A stretch of DNA of 34,343 nucleotides from a virus. Shown piece by piece: positions 1-8,187 of this stretch. Numbering within the stretch: the first letter of the stretch is position 1; each line of letters opens with the position of its first letter. The stretch lies in the IMG/VR virus record IMGVR_UViG_3300020192_000046, positions 1-34,343 of that record. One strand, given 5' to 3'. Both the position numbers and the translations under genes were made by a program. Under the pieces are notes generated by a model that saw only the letters and a program-made list of their open reading frames with translations, did no database searches and was not told the DNA's origin.

Positions 1-2
1 GC

Positions 3-140
3 GAGCAGTTGAATAGAAAATGTTACACTATGGAGTTAGATCCTTATTATGTATCTGTTATTTTAGAAAGATGGGAAAAAATGACCGGAAAACAACACGA
101 AAAAATAGAAAACCAAAAAGAGTCAGAATTAAATATGTAA
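3..140 (+). CDS. DNA methyltransferase, C-terminal end (partial at window edge)
   Basis: Frame 3 is open from the first base of the window to a TAA at 138-140 and encodes about 45 residues. The peptide contains AEQLNRKCYTMELDPYY-like wording (visible: EQLNRKCYTMELDPYYVSV) followed by ILERWEKMTGKQ. This is the characteristic C-terminus of phage N6/N4 DNA methyltransferases of the D12/N4 class, where the ELDP motif sits near the AdoMet-binding core. The start lies outside the window. The gene overlaps the start of the small terminase gene by about 70 bp, and a methyltransferase immediately upstream of terS is a common phage order. The right edge of the window starts a ParB-like domain that often forms the N-terminus of this enzyme, so both ends may be one gene. 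Confidence 0.8.
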   Translation, partial: EQLNRKCYTMELDPYYVSVILERWEKMTGKQHEKIENQKESELNM

Positions 141-556
141 AGATAGAGGAGGGAAAGGATTACACTATCGCACAGCTTAAAATGCTTCGAAGTGGTAAGT
201 TAACTGACGAGGTGGTTACGAAACTTGTTGATGCATTTAAAAATGATTTAAATAATGAGGAAGCTAGTGATTACGCAGGAATTCACCCGGATACTTATAA
301 TAACTGGCGAAATTGGAGTTCTGAGTTTCGGGATAAAATGGATAGTGCGAAAAGGTTCTTAATGGCGGTCGCAAAAAATAACATTGCTAAGGCAGTGAGT
401 AAAGGGGATGTTGATAATTCCTTTAAATTATTAGAGCGAAGGCAAAAGAATACTTACTCTACTAGAGTGGAAAATGTAAACACCGAGGTAGATTACGACA
501 AGTTATTAGAAGATCTCGATGATAAATATAAGCCCGAAGAACTTAGCAAATCTTAA
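71..556 (+). CDS. terS: Terminase small subunit
   Basis: The 161-residue product is basic at its N-terminus (Lys/Arg-rich first 25 residues). It then has a helix-turn-helix region with LTDEVVTKLVDAFKNDL followed by EEASDYAGIHPDTYNNW, the pattern of small terminase DNA-binding domains that recognise the packaging site. A helical segment (AKNNIAKAVSKGD, LLERRQ) follows, matching the oligomerisation region. The frame is open back to an ATG at 20, but that start would run through 120 bp of the upstream methyltransferase. The ATG at 71 is preferred because it gives a normal length. The gene overlaps the large terminase by 38 bp, and the two subunits act together in headful or site-specific packaging. 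Confidence 0.82.
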   Translation: MGKNDRKTTRKNRKPKRVRIKYVKIEEGKDYTIAQLKMLRSGKLTDEVVTKLVDAFKNDLNNEEASDYAGIHPDTYNNWRNWSSEFRDKMDSAKRFLMAVAKNNIAKAVSKGDVDNSFKLLERRQKNTYSTRVENVNTEVDYDKLLEDLDDKYKPEELSKS

Positions 557-2102
557 ATCCAAGCTATGGAGGATGGAACACCTCTATAAAATCAAAGATA
601 AGTCGGGTCAAATAGTAACCTTCAAATTAAACACAGCTCAAAAAATCTACTTAACATGGCGAGGTGATCATCGTTATAACAAAATCGTGAAACCACGACA
701 AAAGGGTTTCACAACTCTACATTGTATAGATATGCTTGACGATGCGTTGTGGATGCCGGGATCTTCCTGTGCCATTATTGCTCACGAGAAGGATGCTGTT
801 ACTAGAATATTCGAAATAGTAAAGCTTGCATACGATGAGATGCCCGAAGCTTTGAAACCGCAGGCTAAGTACGATAATAAAAACGAACTTCAATTCGTAC
901 AAGACTTTACTGGCAGAAGTTTAAAGTCAAAAATATACGTGGCCCTAAAGTTAAGATCTGGGACGGTTACTGCCCTGCATATATCGGAAGCGGCTTATAT
1001 CAAAGATAGAGCAGAGTTAAATGCTGGATCTAAGCAGGCGGTTGGTATGACTGGGAGAATTACTGAAGAAACTACCGGGAACGGATTTAATGAGTTCTAT
1101 GATGAAGTGGAAGCCTCTGTACAAGCTCAGGGGAAAAATGACGGGATCCCGGAAGCTTTTAAATCTCGCGTCTTCTTCTATGCGTGGTTTGATGATGATG
1201 AGTACGGATTAGATACCCCTCCGCTTGAAAACTATGACCAAGAAGAGCTTAGAATCATAGACAAGTATTTAGAGCATATGGGTAAAGATATCTACGATCG
1301 AAAGCTGGCATGGAGGCGTTGGAAACTAAACGAATTAGGCAAGAGTGAAAAAACTAAGGAAGGTTTATCCCCATTACAATTGTTTAAACAGGAGTATCCT
1401 TCAAACTTAATGGAAGCGTTCCAAGCTTCAGGAAATAGTTACTTCGATCAGGATTTCGTAGAAATGATTGATATTATCCCTCCTATAAGGATCACTGACT
1501 ATGGTTTAAGTATCTGGTATGAGCCTGAAAAAGATCATCGGTATGTTGTCGGGGTCGACCCTTCGAACGGGAAAGGAATTGATAGTGCCTGTATTGATGT
1601 ATGGGATGTAACACCGGGAATAGAATATTATAAGCAGGTGGCCCAGTGGCATGGCTTCTTAGATCCTTATACCCTCGCTGACTATACGAAAACTGTAGCA
1701 GAGTATTATAACGATGCATTAGCATCTGTGGAGAATAACTTACTGACAACCGTGCTAGTTTTAAGTAAGATATACCCAAGAATCTATTACACCGTTAAAA
1801 AAAGTAAGCGAACTGAAGAAAAAACTAAGATATTAGGATTCTCCACTAATCTGAAAACTAGACCCGTCATGATGGACAATTTTAATAAATTATTTACTGA
1901 TGATTTAATAGAAATAAACTCCGAAGTAACTAAATCGGAGATGCGAACTTTTATTATAAAAGAAAATAAAAAAATCGAACACGCAGACGGCAAACACGAC
2001 GACTCCCTATTTGCTGGATTTATTGCATTAGAAACAAGGGATGCATTCCCAGCCGAGGTGGAGATATACGCCGGTGGTTTATATGGTGATTCGGAAAGCT
2101 AA
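519..2102 (+). CDS. terL: Terminase large subunit
   Basis: The 527-residue packaging ATPase/nuclease has a Walker A-like motif RQKGFTT at residues 60-66, a Walker B region TALHISEAA at about 151-159 with the catalytic Glu, and a coupling motif TTGNG at about 185-189. The C-terminal RNase H-like nuclease half shows GVDPSNGKGID near residue 345 and a late HDDSLFA acidic motif near residue 490. Together these are the full set expected of a TerL. The start at 519 lies inside terS. A second in-frame ATG at 573 would avoid the overlap, but residues between the two (NLKSKLWRMEHLY) look like the conserved N-terminal helix, so 519 is kept. The portal gene follows after 34 bp. Confidence 0.95.
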   Translation: MINISPKNLANLKSKLWRMEHLYKIKDKSGQIVTFKLNTAQKIYLTWRGDHRYNKIVKPRQKGFTTLHCIDMLDDALWMPGSSCAIIAHEKDAVTRIFEIVKLAYDEMPEALKPQAKYDNKNELQFVQDFTGRSLKSKIYVALKLRSGTVTALHISEAAYIKDRAELNAGSKQAVGMTGRITEETTGNGFNEFYDEVEASVQAQGKNDGIPEAFKSRVFFYAWFDDDEYGLDTPPLENYDQEELRIIDKYLEHMGKDIYDRKLAWRRWKLNELGKSEKTKEGLSPLQLFKQEYPSNLMEAFQASGNSYFDQDFVEMIDIIPPIRITDYGLSIWYEPEKDHRYVVGVDPSNGKGIDSACIDVWDVTPGIEYYKQVAQWHGFLDPYTLADYTKTVAEYYNDALASVENNLLTTVLVLSKIYPRIYYTVKKSKRTEEKTKILGFSTNLKTRPVMMDNFNKLFTDDLIEINSEVTKSEMRTFIIKENKKIEHADGKHDDSLFAGFIALETRDAFPAEVEIYAGGLYGDSES

Positions 2103-2103
2103 G

Positions 2104-2112
2104 TGATACAAT
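2104..2112 (+). promoter_or_regulatory. Possible late promoter, extended -10 TGATACAAT
   Basis: TGATACAAT has the form TGN-TACAAT, an extended -10 box, in the gap between the large terminase and portal genes. No TTGAC-like -35 is visible 17 bp upstream. The same or nearly the same word occurs before the scaffold gene (4535), before the gene at 19328 and before the lysin gene (19751). It would give a leader of about 18 nt for the portal transcript. Confidence 0.4.
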
Positions 2113-2136
2113 AATCTAAATATTACTCTCAAAAAT

Positions 2137-3495
2137 ATGTATACAGTCTCGAAAGACACGACCGTAAATGGTGAATCAATTCGAAAAGCTATAAAGGCTA
2201 ATGAAGAAAAGAGTACCCTAAGAAATAGAATCTGGAAATACTACCTCGGAAAACACGACATCAGTGGCAGAGATAAATTGCCCGGATTAAAAAACAATAG
2301 AATCGTTGTCAATCATGCCAAATATATAGTCGATGTTAATGTCGGTTATCTTCTCGGAAACCCTGTGGAATACCAAGCTGAGGAAGGAATAAATATAGAT
2401 CCTGTTGTTGAAGCATATAAAAAGCAAACCATTGCCGATGCGGATAACGAAATAGCTAAGAAAGTATCCGCAATGGGTGAAGCATACGATTATACTTTCA
2501 TATCAGAAGGTACTACCGACCCGAAGACAAAATCAATTGATCCTCGAAACGCAATCATGGTTTACGATGATACTTTTGAGCATAATGAGTTATTTGCCGT
2601 AATGTATAGCTCCTGTAATGAGGATGAATATTTTGATGTATTAGTAGCTGATAAAAATCACCTTTATACCTTTAGTAAAGATTTGACCCAGACCGGAATC
2701 GATGAGCATTTCTTCGGTCAAGTGCCAGTAACTCACTACAAGAATAACCCCGAGTGTCTAGGCGACTTCGAGCCTGTACTAACTCTTATTGATGCATATA
2801 ATCTTCTTCAATCCGATAGAATAAACGATAAAGAACAATTAGTTGAAGCTGTTCTTGTGATGTATGGTTTCGGTTTAACTAAAACACAAAAGGCAGAATT
2901 AAAAAAATCCGGTGTTATGGGAGGAATTCCTCTAGAGGCCCGAGCTGAATATCTAACTAAAGAATTAAACGAAGCAGATGCTGATGTATTAAGGAAGGTA
3001 ATCGAAGCTGATATTCATAAAATATCCATGACTCCTAATTTGTCAGATGATAACTTCGTGGGTAATTCTTCAGGTGTTGCAATTAGATATAAACTATTGG
3101 CCTTCGAGCAGAATATAAAAAATAAAGAAAGATACTTTGAAAGAGGTCTATTGAAAAGATTCGCTGTTGTTAATACCTACTTAAATCACCTTAATAGTAG
3201 TAATAGTATTGTAGAAATATATAAAGTTGACGCTGTCTTCAAACGAAACTTGCCACAAAACGATGTGGAGACTTCGCAAATTGTAAGCAATCTTACCGGA
3301 CTAGTAAGTCAGGAAGTACTTATCTCTCAACTCTCCTTTATAGACGATGCTTCGAAGGAAGTAAAAAAGGTCAGTAAAGAAAATGTAGATAAGGCGAACG
3401 CTGGCGGTAATGAAGGGTTTGGTACTAATAAAACAAACGAAGAAGCATCTAAAGACTCCAAAAAAGACAGTGCCAAAAGTAAAACTGTTAAATAA
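2137..3495 (+). CDS. Portal protein, SPP1 gp6-like
   Basis: The 452-residue product matches the SPP1-type portal family. It has an early YYLGKHDI segment, then NNRIVVNHAKYIVDVNVGYLLGNPVEY, split here as NNRIVVNHAKYIVDV and VGYLLGNPVEY around residues 55-85, which is the most conserved stretch of this family. The usual downstream segment FGQVPVTHYKNN and a LLQSDRINDKEQ helix follow. The last 40 residues are low-complexity and rich in Lys, Ser and Asn, as is common at portal C-termini. The portal forms the dodecameric ring at the capsid vertex through which the terminase pumps DNA. Its stop codon overlaps the next start in TAATG, so the two are probably translationally coupled. Confidence 0.93.
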   Translation: MYTVSKDTTVNGESIRKAIKANEEKSTLRNRIWKYYLGKHDISGRDKLPGLKNNRIVVNHAKYIVDVNVGYLLGNPVEYQAEEGINIDPVVEAYKKQTIADADNEIAKKVSAMGEAYDYTFISEGTTDPKTKSIDPRNAIMVYDDTFEHNELFAVMYSSCNEDEYFDVLVADKNHLYTFSKDLTQTGIDEHFFGQVPVTHYKNNPECLGDFEPVLTLIDAYNLLQSDRINDKEQLVEAVLVMYGFGLTKTQKAELKKSGVMGGIPLEARAEYLTKELNEADADVLRKVIEADIHKISMTPNLSDDNFVGNSSGVAIRYKLLAFEQNIKNKERYFERGLLKRFAVVNTYLNHLNSSNSIVEIYKVDAVFKRNLPQNDVETSQIVSNLTGLVSQEVLISQLSFIDDASKEVKKVSKENVDKANAGGNEGFGTNKTNEEASKDSKKDSAKSKTVK

Positions 3496-4514
3496 TGGCT
3501 AAAAAACCAAGCAGATCACAAACTTACTGGGAGGCAAGATCCCTCGAGAGGCTCATACTAAGTGAAGAACAAGGTAATGAGCTGAATAACCGGTTATTTA
3601 AAATATACGACCAAGCGTTCCGGAATGTTAACCGGGAAGTAGAGAAAGTATACAAAAACTATGCTCAAAATGGGATCCTTTCTAAAGAGCAACTTGCAAC
3701 CGGACTTACTCCTGAAGGTAGAAGATCATTTTTGAAAGCGGTTAGTGAATCAGCTAAAAACCTGGGTATAGATCCGGATGACATGTATGATGAGCGGTAT
3801 TTACTACAGCTTACTCGTTTAGAAGCCCTAAAAGAGCAGGTTCGAATGAAGATATACGAGATAGCTCCGGAAAGTATAAACGCATCCGAACAAGAATACC
3901 TCGGAATTGTTGAGAACGCCTACTCTACTATTCAAGCCGATTTGGAATTTCAGGGACTAACCCCTTCTTTTACTACTCTCGATAAAGCAGTGGCAGATGC
4001 GGTGTTGAGATCCGAATGGGTGGGTGGCAATTACTCCTCTAGGATATGGGGAAATGTTGATCAATTAGCTGAAGAACTGCCTATTTTATTAGGGGGTGCT
4101 CTAACCTCTGGACAAAGTTATCAAAAGACAGCCCGAATTCTAAGGGAGAGATACGATGTTTCTAAATATAGGGCCACAACATTAGTTCGAACAGAATCCA
4201 ACTACCTACATAATCAAGCCGAATTGCAATCCTATGTCGACGATGGAATATCAAAGTATGAGTACGATGCGATGATGGACAATCGAACGACCAAAATATG
4301 CAGAAGTTTAAATCGTGAGATTTTTTTAGTAAAGGATGCGGTGCCGGGTAAAAACTATCCTCCGATGCATCCCAATTGCCGAAGTACAACTGTTGTTGTA
4401 TTAGTGCAAGATGCTGAGTTAGCGTTAACTTTCGAGGCTAGAACGGATCGATTAAATGTCGGCCCTAGTAACGAAACTATTGCCAACAGATGGAGAAAAA
4501 AAATAATCGGGTAG
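3495..4514 (+). CDS. Minor head protein, Mu gpF / SPP1 gp7-like
   Basis: The 339-residue product has a helical N-terminal half and the diagnostic F-like domain at its C-terminus: RATTLVRTESNYLHNQAE around residues 226-243, then DNRTTKICRSLNRE and YPPMHPNCRSTTV near residues 265-300. Members of this family enter the capsid with the portal and take part in head assembly or DNA ejection. The gene starts at an ATG overlapping the portal stop. The HPNCRS box and the paired Cys residues are present, so the domain looks intact. The gene order portal, F-like protein, scaffold, capsid is the SPP1-like order. Confidence 0.9.
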   Translation: MAKKPSRSQTYWEARSLERLILSEEQGNELNNRLFKIYDQAFRNVNREVEKVYKNYAQNGILSKEQLATGLTPEGRRSFLKAVSESAKNLGIDPDDMYDERYLLQLTRLEALKEQVRMKIYEIAPESINASEQEYLGIVENAYSTIQADLEFQGLTPSFTTLDKAVADAVLRSEWVGGNYSSRIWGNVDQLAEELPILLGGALTSGQSYQKTARILRERYDVSKYRATTLVRTESNYLHNQAELQSYVDDGISKYEYDAMMDNRTTKICRSLNREIFLVKDAVPGKNYPPMHPNCRSTTVVVLVQDAELALTFEARTDRLNVGPSNETIANRWRKKIIG

Positions 4515-4534
4515 TATTCTACATATAACTTTTA

Positions 4535-4543
4535 TGATACACT
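4535..4543 (+). promoter_or_regulatory. Possible late promoter, extended -10 TGATACACT
   Basis: TGATACACT in the 82-bp gap before the scaffold gene resembles the extended -10 word seen before the portal gene. A small GCC-GAGA-GGC hairpin follows at about 4556-4565. The scaffold and capsid proteins are needed in large amounts, so a promoter here would make sense. The match is short and could be chance. Confidence 0.3.
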
Positions 4544-4596
4544 ACTGTATATTAAGCCGAGAGGCGTAAAATCGTTTATATTTTAATTCCAATCAA

Positions 4597-5163
4597 ATGG
4601 AACAAAATACCACTACTCAAGCGGGTGATGAAGATGCCAACAAAAACACTAACGCTAATAAAAATGAGGATAACAAAGATAATGGCAACGGCGGACAGGG
4701 CAACGCTAAGACTTTCACTCAGGAGGAACTGAATGAGACTATTTCAAAGAGATTGAAAGCTGAGAAAGAAAAATCTCAGAAAGAAACTCAAGAAGCTATT
4801 GATAGAGCTTTAGCTGAAGAAAGAAGACTCGCAAAGTTATCATCTGACGAAAAGGAGAAGGAATTAAAAGCCAAACAAGATAGTGAATCTAAAGAGAGAG
4901 AGAATAATACTACCCGAAGAGAGAATCGACTTACTGCATTGGAAACATTTGCAGAGCTGGAGCTACCTAAGGATTTAGTAGATTTTGTTGTAGACTTAGA
5001 TGTTGAAAAACAAAGTGAAAAAATTCAATCTTTCAAGAAAGCGTTTGATGCTTCTGTTGCCGAAAGGGTAAAACAGAGACTAGAAGGCAAGGGTTCCACT
5101 AAAGACGTTAATAATTCCGACAAAACAACCGATGATGGAACTGGCCCACAAGCCTACTTCTAA
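4597..5163 (+). CDS. Capsid scaffolding protein (DUF4355-like)
   Basis: The 188-residue product is highly charged. Residues 1-38 are Asn/Asp/Gly-rich and probably disordered. The conserved FTQEELNETISKRLKAEK motif follows at about 40-57. A long Lys/Glu coiled coil runs to about residue 100, with LSSDEKEKELK in it, and a helical C-terminal part contains LPKDLVDFVVD. This layout is typical of the DUF4355 scaffold family that lies just before the major capsid gene in Gram-positive siphoviruses. The protein guides procapsid assembly and leaves the mature head. The start follows an A/T-rich leader with no Shine-Dalgarno sequence. Confidence 0.88.
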   Translation: MEQNTTTQAGDEDANKNTNANKNEDNKDNGNGGQGNAKTFTQEELNETISKRLKAEKEKSQKETQEAIDRALAEERRLAKLSSDEKEKELKAKQDSESKERENNTTRRENRLTALETFAELELPKDLVDFVVDLDVEKQSEKIQSFKKAFDASVAERVKQRLEGKGSTKDVNNSDKTTDDGTGPQAYF

Positions 5164-5195
5164 AATCAGTATTTTATTTTGTTAGATAACCAAAC

Positions 5196-6059
5196 ATGGG
5201 AAATCAAAAAGCAACCTCAATCAACTATGGAAATAGTTCGACTAGGGATGAACTAATGCAAACCTACGGAAAAATCCAAGGGACAATAGTTGCTGGCTTT
5301 ATCTCACAAAGATATAAGAACACCAACTATTCAGAAGCACCTGTTAAAGGTGGTACTGTGCATGTAAAAAGGTTCAAATCATCCGTATCTCAAGCATACG
5401 GTACAGCTAGAACTGCTCAAGCTGGTAATAAATTGCAGAACAACGGTGTTGATGTAAAAATCGATACTGATAGAGAAATCGCAGAAGAAATGTCTCTTAA
5501 AGATAGAAAACTTTATCTTGCTGGAGGTGCTGATGCTCTATTGAAAGACAGAAAAGACGACTACGCTTTAGCTATGGGAGTTGAGTTAGAAAATAACTAC
5601 TTCCTTCAGTTACAGACAGCCGGTGCGACATTCGATACTTCTTCTTATGGAACACTTGAAGCGAAATTAGTAGCTTTAATTGAGAAATTAGAAGCTGTTC
5701 AAAATGAGCATGTTCAAAAGGTAGATAGAAGCCTTATGGTGTTAACGTTAGCTCCTGCGTTCTACGATGCATTAGAAACATTAACAAGCACTTTACCTAA
5801 CCCTTTAAACGGTGGAGTAAATGCTCGATTCTTTCACAGAGTTGTGATCGAACCAGCTGTAAGACAAACTGTAGACGCTGTAATCCAAGTTGTAGGATCA
5901 GTTGCTCAGCCAGTTGTAATGGGAGATTTCAAAGTTGACGAGGCTCAATTCTCTGAGGATCTTTACGCATACTTGCCTTACTTCCTCGGAACTAAAGCAG
6001 TTATGGCAGATTTGATCTTTAAAGCAGCATTGAGTGCAGATAACAACATCTCAGTCTAA
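5196..6059 (+). CDS. Major capsid protein
   Basis: The 287-residue product lies directly after the scaffold gene. It shows a capsid-like pattern, with an extended N-terminal part containing APVKGGTVHVKRF near residue 48, a spine helix with DRKDDYALAMGVELENNY around residues 117-134, and a C-terminal beta-rich part with FKVDEAQFSEDLYAYLPYF. The length and position agree with the HK97-fold capsid of SPP1/A118-like phages. Codon use here looks cleaner (more GCT, GAA, TTA) than in neighbouring genes, as expected for the most abundant structural protein. The leader contains the A/U-rich TATTTTATTTTGTTAG word seen before other genes. Confidence 0.88.
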   Translation: MGNQKATSINYGNSSTRDELMQTYGKIQGTIVAGFISQRYKNTNYSEAPVKGGTVHVKRFKSSVSQAYGTARTAQAGNKLQNNGVDVKIDTDREIAEEMSLKDRKLYLAGGADALLKDRKDDYALAMGVELENNYFLQLQTAGATFDTSSYGTLEAKLVALIEKLEAVQNEHVQKVDRSLMVLTLAPAFYDALETLTSTLPNPLNGGVNARFFHRVVIEPAVRQTVDAVIQVVGSVAQPVVMGDFKVDEAQFSEDLYAYLPYFLGTKAVMADLIFKAALSADNNISV

Positions 6060-6076
6060 TTTTTAAACTAGAGAAG

Positions 6077-6574
6077 ATGGAAGAGGTCATTGCTAGAATT
6101 AAGGGATACGTTTTAATTTTATATCCAACATTATTGGCGGATTTAGAATTAACCGATGTACAATTGAATTTTACGATTGCAAGCGTGGTTGATAGAGCTT
6201 TAAGCTTTATGAATAGACAGCAATTAGTTGCTCAATATGAATTGGACTTAGCGGATAGTAGTGTGGAGGCTGGTGACTATGTTTTACCAATACCTTCAGA
6301 AGTTGAAAGAGTTCTTGCAAGTTCCGTAGTTGAGAGTATGAAAACTCTTAAAGGCGGTAATACTGCAGAGGCTATAGGTGCTATAAAAAGTATCTCTGAC
6401 AACGGTCAAAGCATTAGTTATTCCGATAAAGTTATGGGATTCTTTAATTCTAGCAGTGACGCCGACATCTTCTCTGGGACTGTGGAATTGCTTAAAAAAT
6501 ATATATTAGCCACCGTAACTGATCATGATGATTCCTACGACGTTCAAAACTACTATAGCGAAAGCATTCTATGA
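6077..6574 (+). CDS. Head-tail connector (adaptor) protein
   Basis: The 165-residue helical product directly follows the capsid gene, in the position of the gp6/gp15-type connector that docks on the portal. The N-terminal segment IARIKGYVLILYPTLLADL and the LNFTIASVVDRALSFMNR helix fit the alpha-helical bundle of these adaptors. It ends at TGA (6572-6574), which shows that TGA is a true stop in this phage. It overlaps the next gene by 50 bp. The assignment rests on gene order and helix pattern rather than on a strong motif. Confidence 0.65.
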   Translation: MEEVIARIKGYVLILYPTLLADLELTDVQLNFTIASVVDRALSFMNRQQLVAQYELDLADSSVEAGDYVLPIPSEVERVLASSVVESMKTLKGGNTAEAIGAIKSISDNGQSISYSDKVMGFFNSSSDADIFSGTVELLKKYILATVTDHDDSYDVQNYYSESIL

Positions 6575-6890
6575 TAAGACAATAACCTTGTATGAAAACG
6601 AGGATGTTGTTGAATCAGACGGGTGGGCTCGTAAATCCGGGACTTCCATAGTTGTAAAAACTTTCAAGGGAAATGTTAATTTTTCCAAGCTGGATAAAAT
6701 TAGAGAAGATTACGGAATTGTAGAGGATATCGATATGATAATTACTACAAATGAAGTGGTCGCTAACGACTCCATCATCGGTTATCAAGACAGGCAATAT
6801 AAGGTTATTAGGTCAATTCCTTTCGATACTCATAACTTGTTAATTGCTCAGAAATGGTCATCCAAATCCTCGACATCGATAAGTGCATAA
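6525..6890 (+). CDS. Head closure (stopper) protein, putative
   Basis: The product is up to 121 residues and mostly beta-strand. It contains FYDKTITLYENEDV near the N-terminus and a late segment YQDRQYKVIRSIPFDTHNL, a pattern shared with small head-closure proteins of the SPP1 gp16 / HK97 gp7 type that plug the portal and receive the tail. The ATG at 6525 lies 50 bp inside the connector gene, and no later ATG precedes the FYDK segment. It overlaps the next gene by 37 bp. The role is inferred from position between connector and gp10-like genes. Confidence 0.6.
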   Translation: MMIPTTFKTTIAKAFYDKTITLYENEDVVESDGWARKSGTSIVVKTFKGNVNFSKLDKIREDYGIVEDIDMIITTNEVVANDSIIGYQDRQYKVIRSIPFDTHNLLIAQKWSSKSSTSISA

Positions 6891-7351
6891 AAAGATACGG
6901 TGATATAAGTGGCATAAATTTAATGCCGGAAATCAAGGAGGCCACACGTAAAGTGCAAAGGTCTGCAAAAGATCTCGCACCAGTTGATACTGGCAATCTC
7001 CGAGGTTCCATTCGAACCAAGCTTTTCCCTAAAGAGCAAACGGGAATTGTATACACCGTAACGGAATATGCTCTCCATCAGGAGTTCGGTACTCGAAGAA
7101 TGAAAGCTCAACCATTTATGATTCCTGCCCTGAACATCAACCGGGCCGGCATAATTTCAAGTATGGGGAAGTATATTAAGTCGCAATTGGCGAATCCAAC
7201 CAAAGGATCTATTGTATCTGCTAACGAGGGGCCTGCAGAAGCTCAACCTAAAAAGAGAGAGAAGCGGAGAACTCGATACGATGGATACAACGTAACCTCT
7301 GGTGGCAAAGTAACGAAAGTCGCATTTAAAAAATCTGTTAAAAAGAAATAA
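6854..7351 (+). CDS. HK97 gp10-like tail completion / neck protein
   Basis: The 165-residue product carries the signature of the HK97 gp10 family: APVDTGNLRGSIRTK at about residues 41-55, YALHQEFGTRRMKAQPFM at about 75-92 and a PALNINR helix. These proteins join the head-completion complex to the tail. The last 40 residues form an added Lys/Arg-rich tail (KKREKRRTRYDGYN, ending FKKSVKKK) beyond the usual domain end, perhaps binding nucleic acid or the tail tip. The stop overlaps the next start in TAATG. Confidence 0.88.
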   Translation: MVIQILDIDKCIKRYGDISGINLMPEIKEATRKVQRSAKDLAPVDTGNLRGSIRTKLFPKEQTGIVYTVTEYALHQEFGTRRMKAQPFMIPALNINRAGIISSMGKYIKSQLANPTKGSIVSANEGPAEAQPKKREKRRTRYDGYNVTSGGKVTKVAFKKSVKKK

Positions 7352-7683
7352 TGGACACCGATACAAAAGCCACAATTTATGACAAACTTAGTGAGATAGC
7401 TAATATTGTTGTATATCAACAGAGGCCGGAGATTCTTGCGGACTTGCCGTGTGTGACCTTTTATATTTCAAGCAATGTTCCTTTGTATGCTGTCTCGGGA
7501 GAGATAGAACATCAGAATATTGAAGTGACTATTGATATCTGGGGAAATACATCGAGTGAGACTACTTTGCTCTTAGCACAAGTGGTTTCTAAAATGAAGG
7601 ATTTAAACTATCTTCTTTCATTTAATACCGATATAATAGATCCAGATGATATTAGCCATCTAAACACTAGATTTACTTATTAA
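7351..7683 (+). CDS. Tail terminator / tail completion protein, putative
   Basis: The 110-residue product lies between the gp10-like gene and the tail tube gene, where phages keep their tail terminator. The pattern LPCVTFYISSN followed by HQNIEVTIDIWGNTSS and a helix LLLAQVVSKMKDLNY is the alpha/beta layout of SPP1 gp17-like and DUF3168-like proteins: a strand with a conserved aromatic, a polar turn and then IDIW. Such proteins form a ring that stops tail-tube growth. The function is inferred from position and fold pattern. Confidence 0.65.
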   Translation: MDTDTKATIYDKLSEIANIVVYQQRPEILADLPCVTFYISSNVPLYAVSGEIEHQNIEVTIDIWGNTSSETTLLLAQVVSKMKDLNYLLSFNTDIIDPDDISHLNTRFTY

Positions 7684-7693
7684 TTAACCAAGA

Positions 7694-8116
7694 ATGGCAA
7701 CTCAAAAATCAATCGGTACAATCTTGAAAAAGACTACCGCTCCTTTGATGACAGTCATGCATTTGACTTCAATCGGGGAAATCGGAGTGGAGAGTGGCGA
7801 TCTTGATGCAACAACTTTAGACTCACCAAATGGGTATAAAGAATCTATCGCAGGATTAAAAGATGCGGGAGAAGTTGCATTGAAAGGCTTAATCAAAGAT
7901 GACGCTCAGGTGGCATCAATGTACGCCCTAGCACAAGCTCAGACTATAGAAGGCTGGGAAATCGACTCTCCTAACGGAAGCGTTTGGACTTTTAACGGAT
8001 ACGTTAGAACGTTCAAGGAAGGTGAAATGACACCAGAGGGATTAAGATCTTATAGTGCAGTTATCAGAGTTTCTGGTAAACCAAACTACGATCCATCATC
8101 CGGATTAAGCGTTTAA
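7694..8116 (+). CDS. Major tail tube protein
   Basis: The 140-residue product lies just before the tail chaperone genes. It has features of siphovirus tail tube proteins: an early beta strand with MTVMHLTSIGEIGVES, the LDATTLDSPNGYKESI segment at about residues 37-52, and a C-terminal strand pattern ending in SYSAVIRVSG. A block WEIDSPNGSVWTFNGYV forms the central beta hairpin. Hexamers stack to form the tail tube around the tape measure. A stable stem-loop follows immediately after the stop, so transcription may be attenuated here to set the tube-to-downstream ratio. Confidence 0.82.
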   Translation: MATQKSIGTILKKTTAPLMTVMHLTSIGEIGVESGDLDATTLDSPNGYKESIAGLKDAGEVALKGLIKDDAQVASMYALAQAQTIEGWEIDSPNGSVWTFNGYVRTFKEGEMTPEGLRSYSAVIRVSGKPNYDPSSGLSV

Positions 8117-8121
8117 ATCCA

Positions 8122-8151
8122 GGTGGTCTCCGCAAATAAACGGGGACCACT
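8122..8151 (+). terminator. Stem-loop after the tail tube gene
   Basis: GTGGTCTCCG at 8123-8132 pairs with CGGGGACCAC at 8141-8150 (10 bp, one G-U), with an 8-nt loop CAAATAAA. The stretch after it is U-rich but interrupted (TCAATTTGTACGTTATTTTA), so this may be a weak terminator, a 3' end stabiliser for the abundant tail tube message, or both. Confidence 0.55.
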
Positions 8152-8187
8152 CAATTTGTACGTTATTTTATATTTTATTTTGGACAT

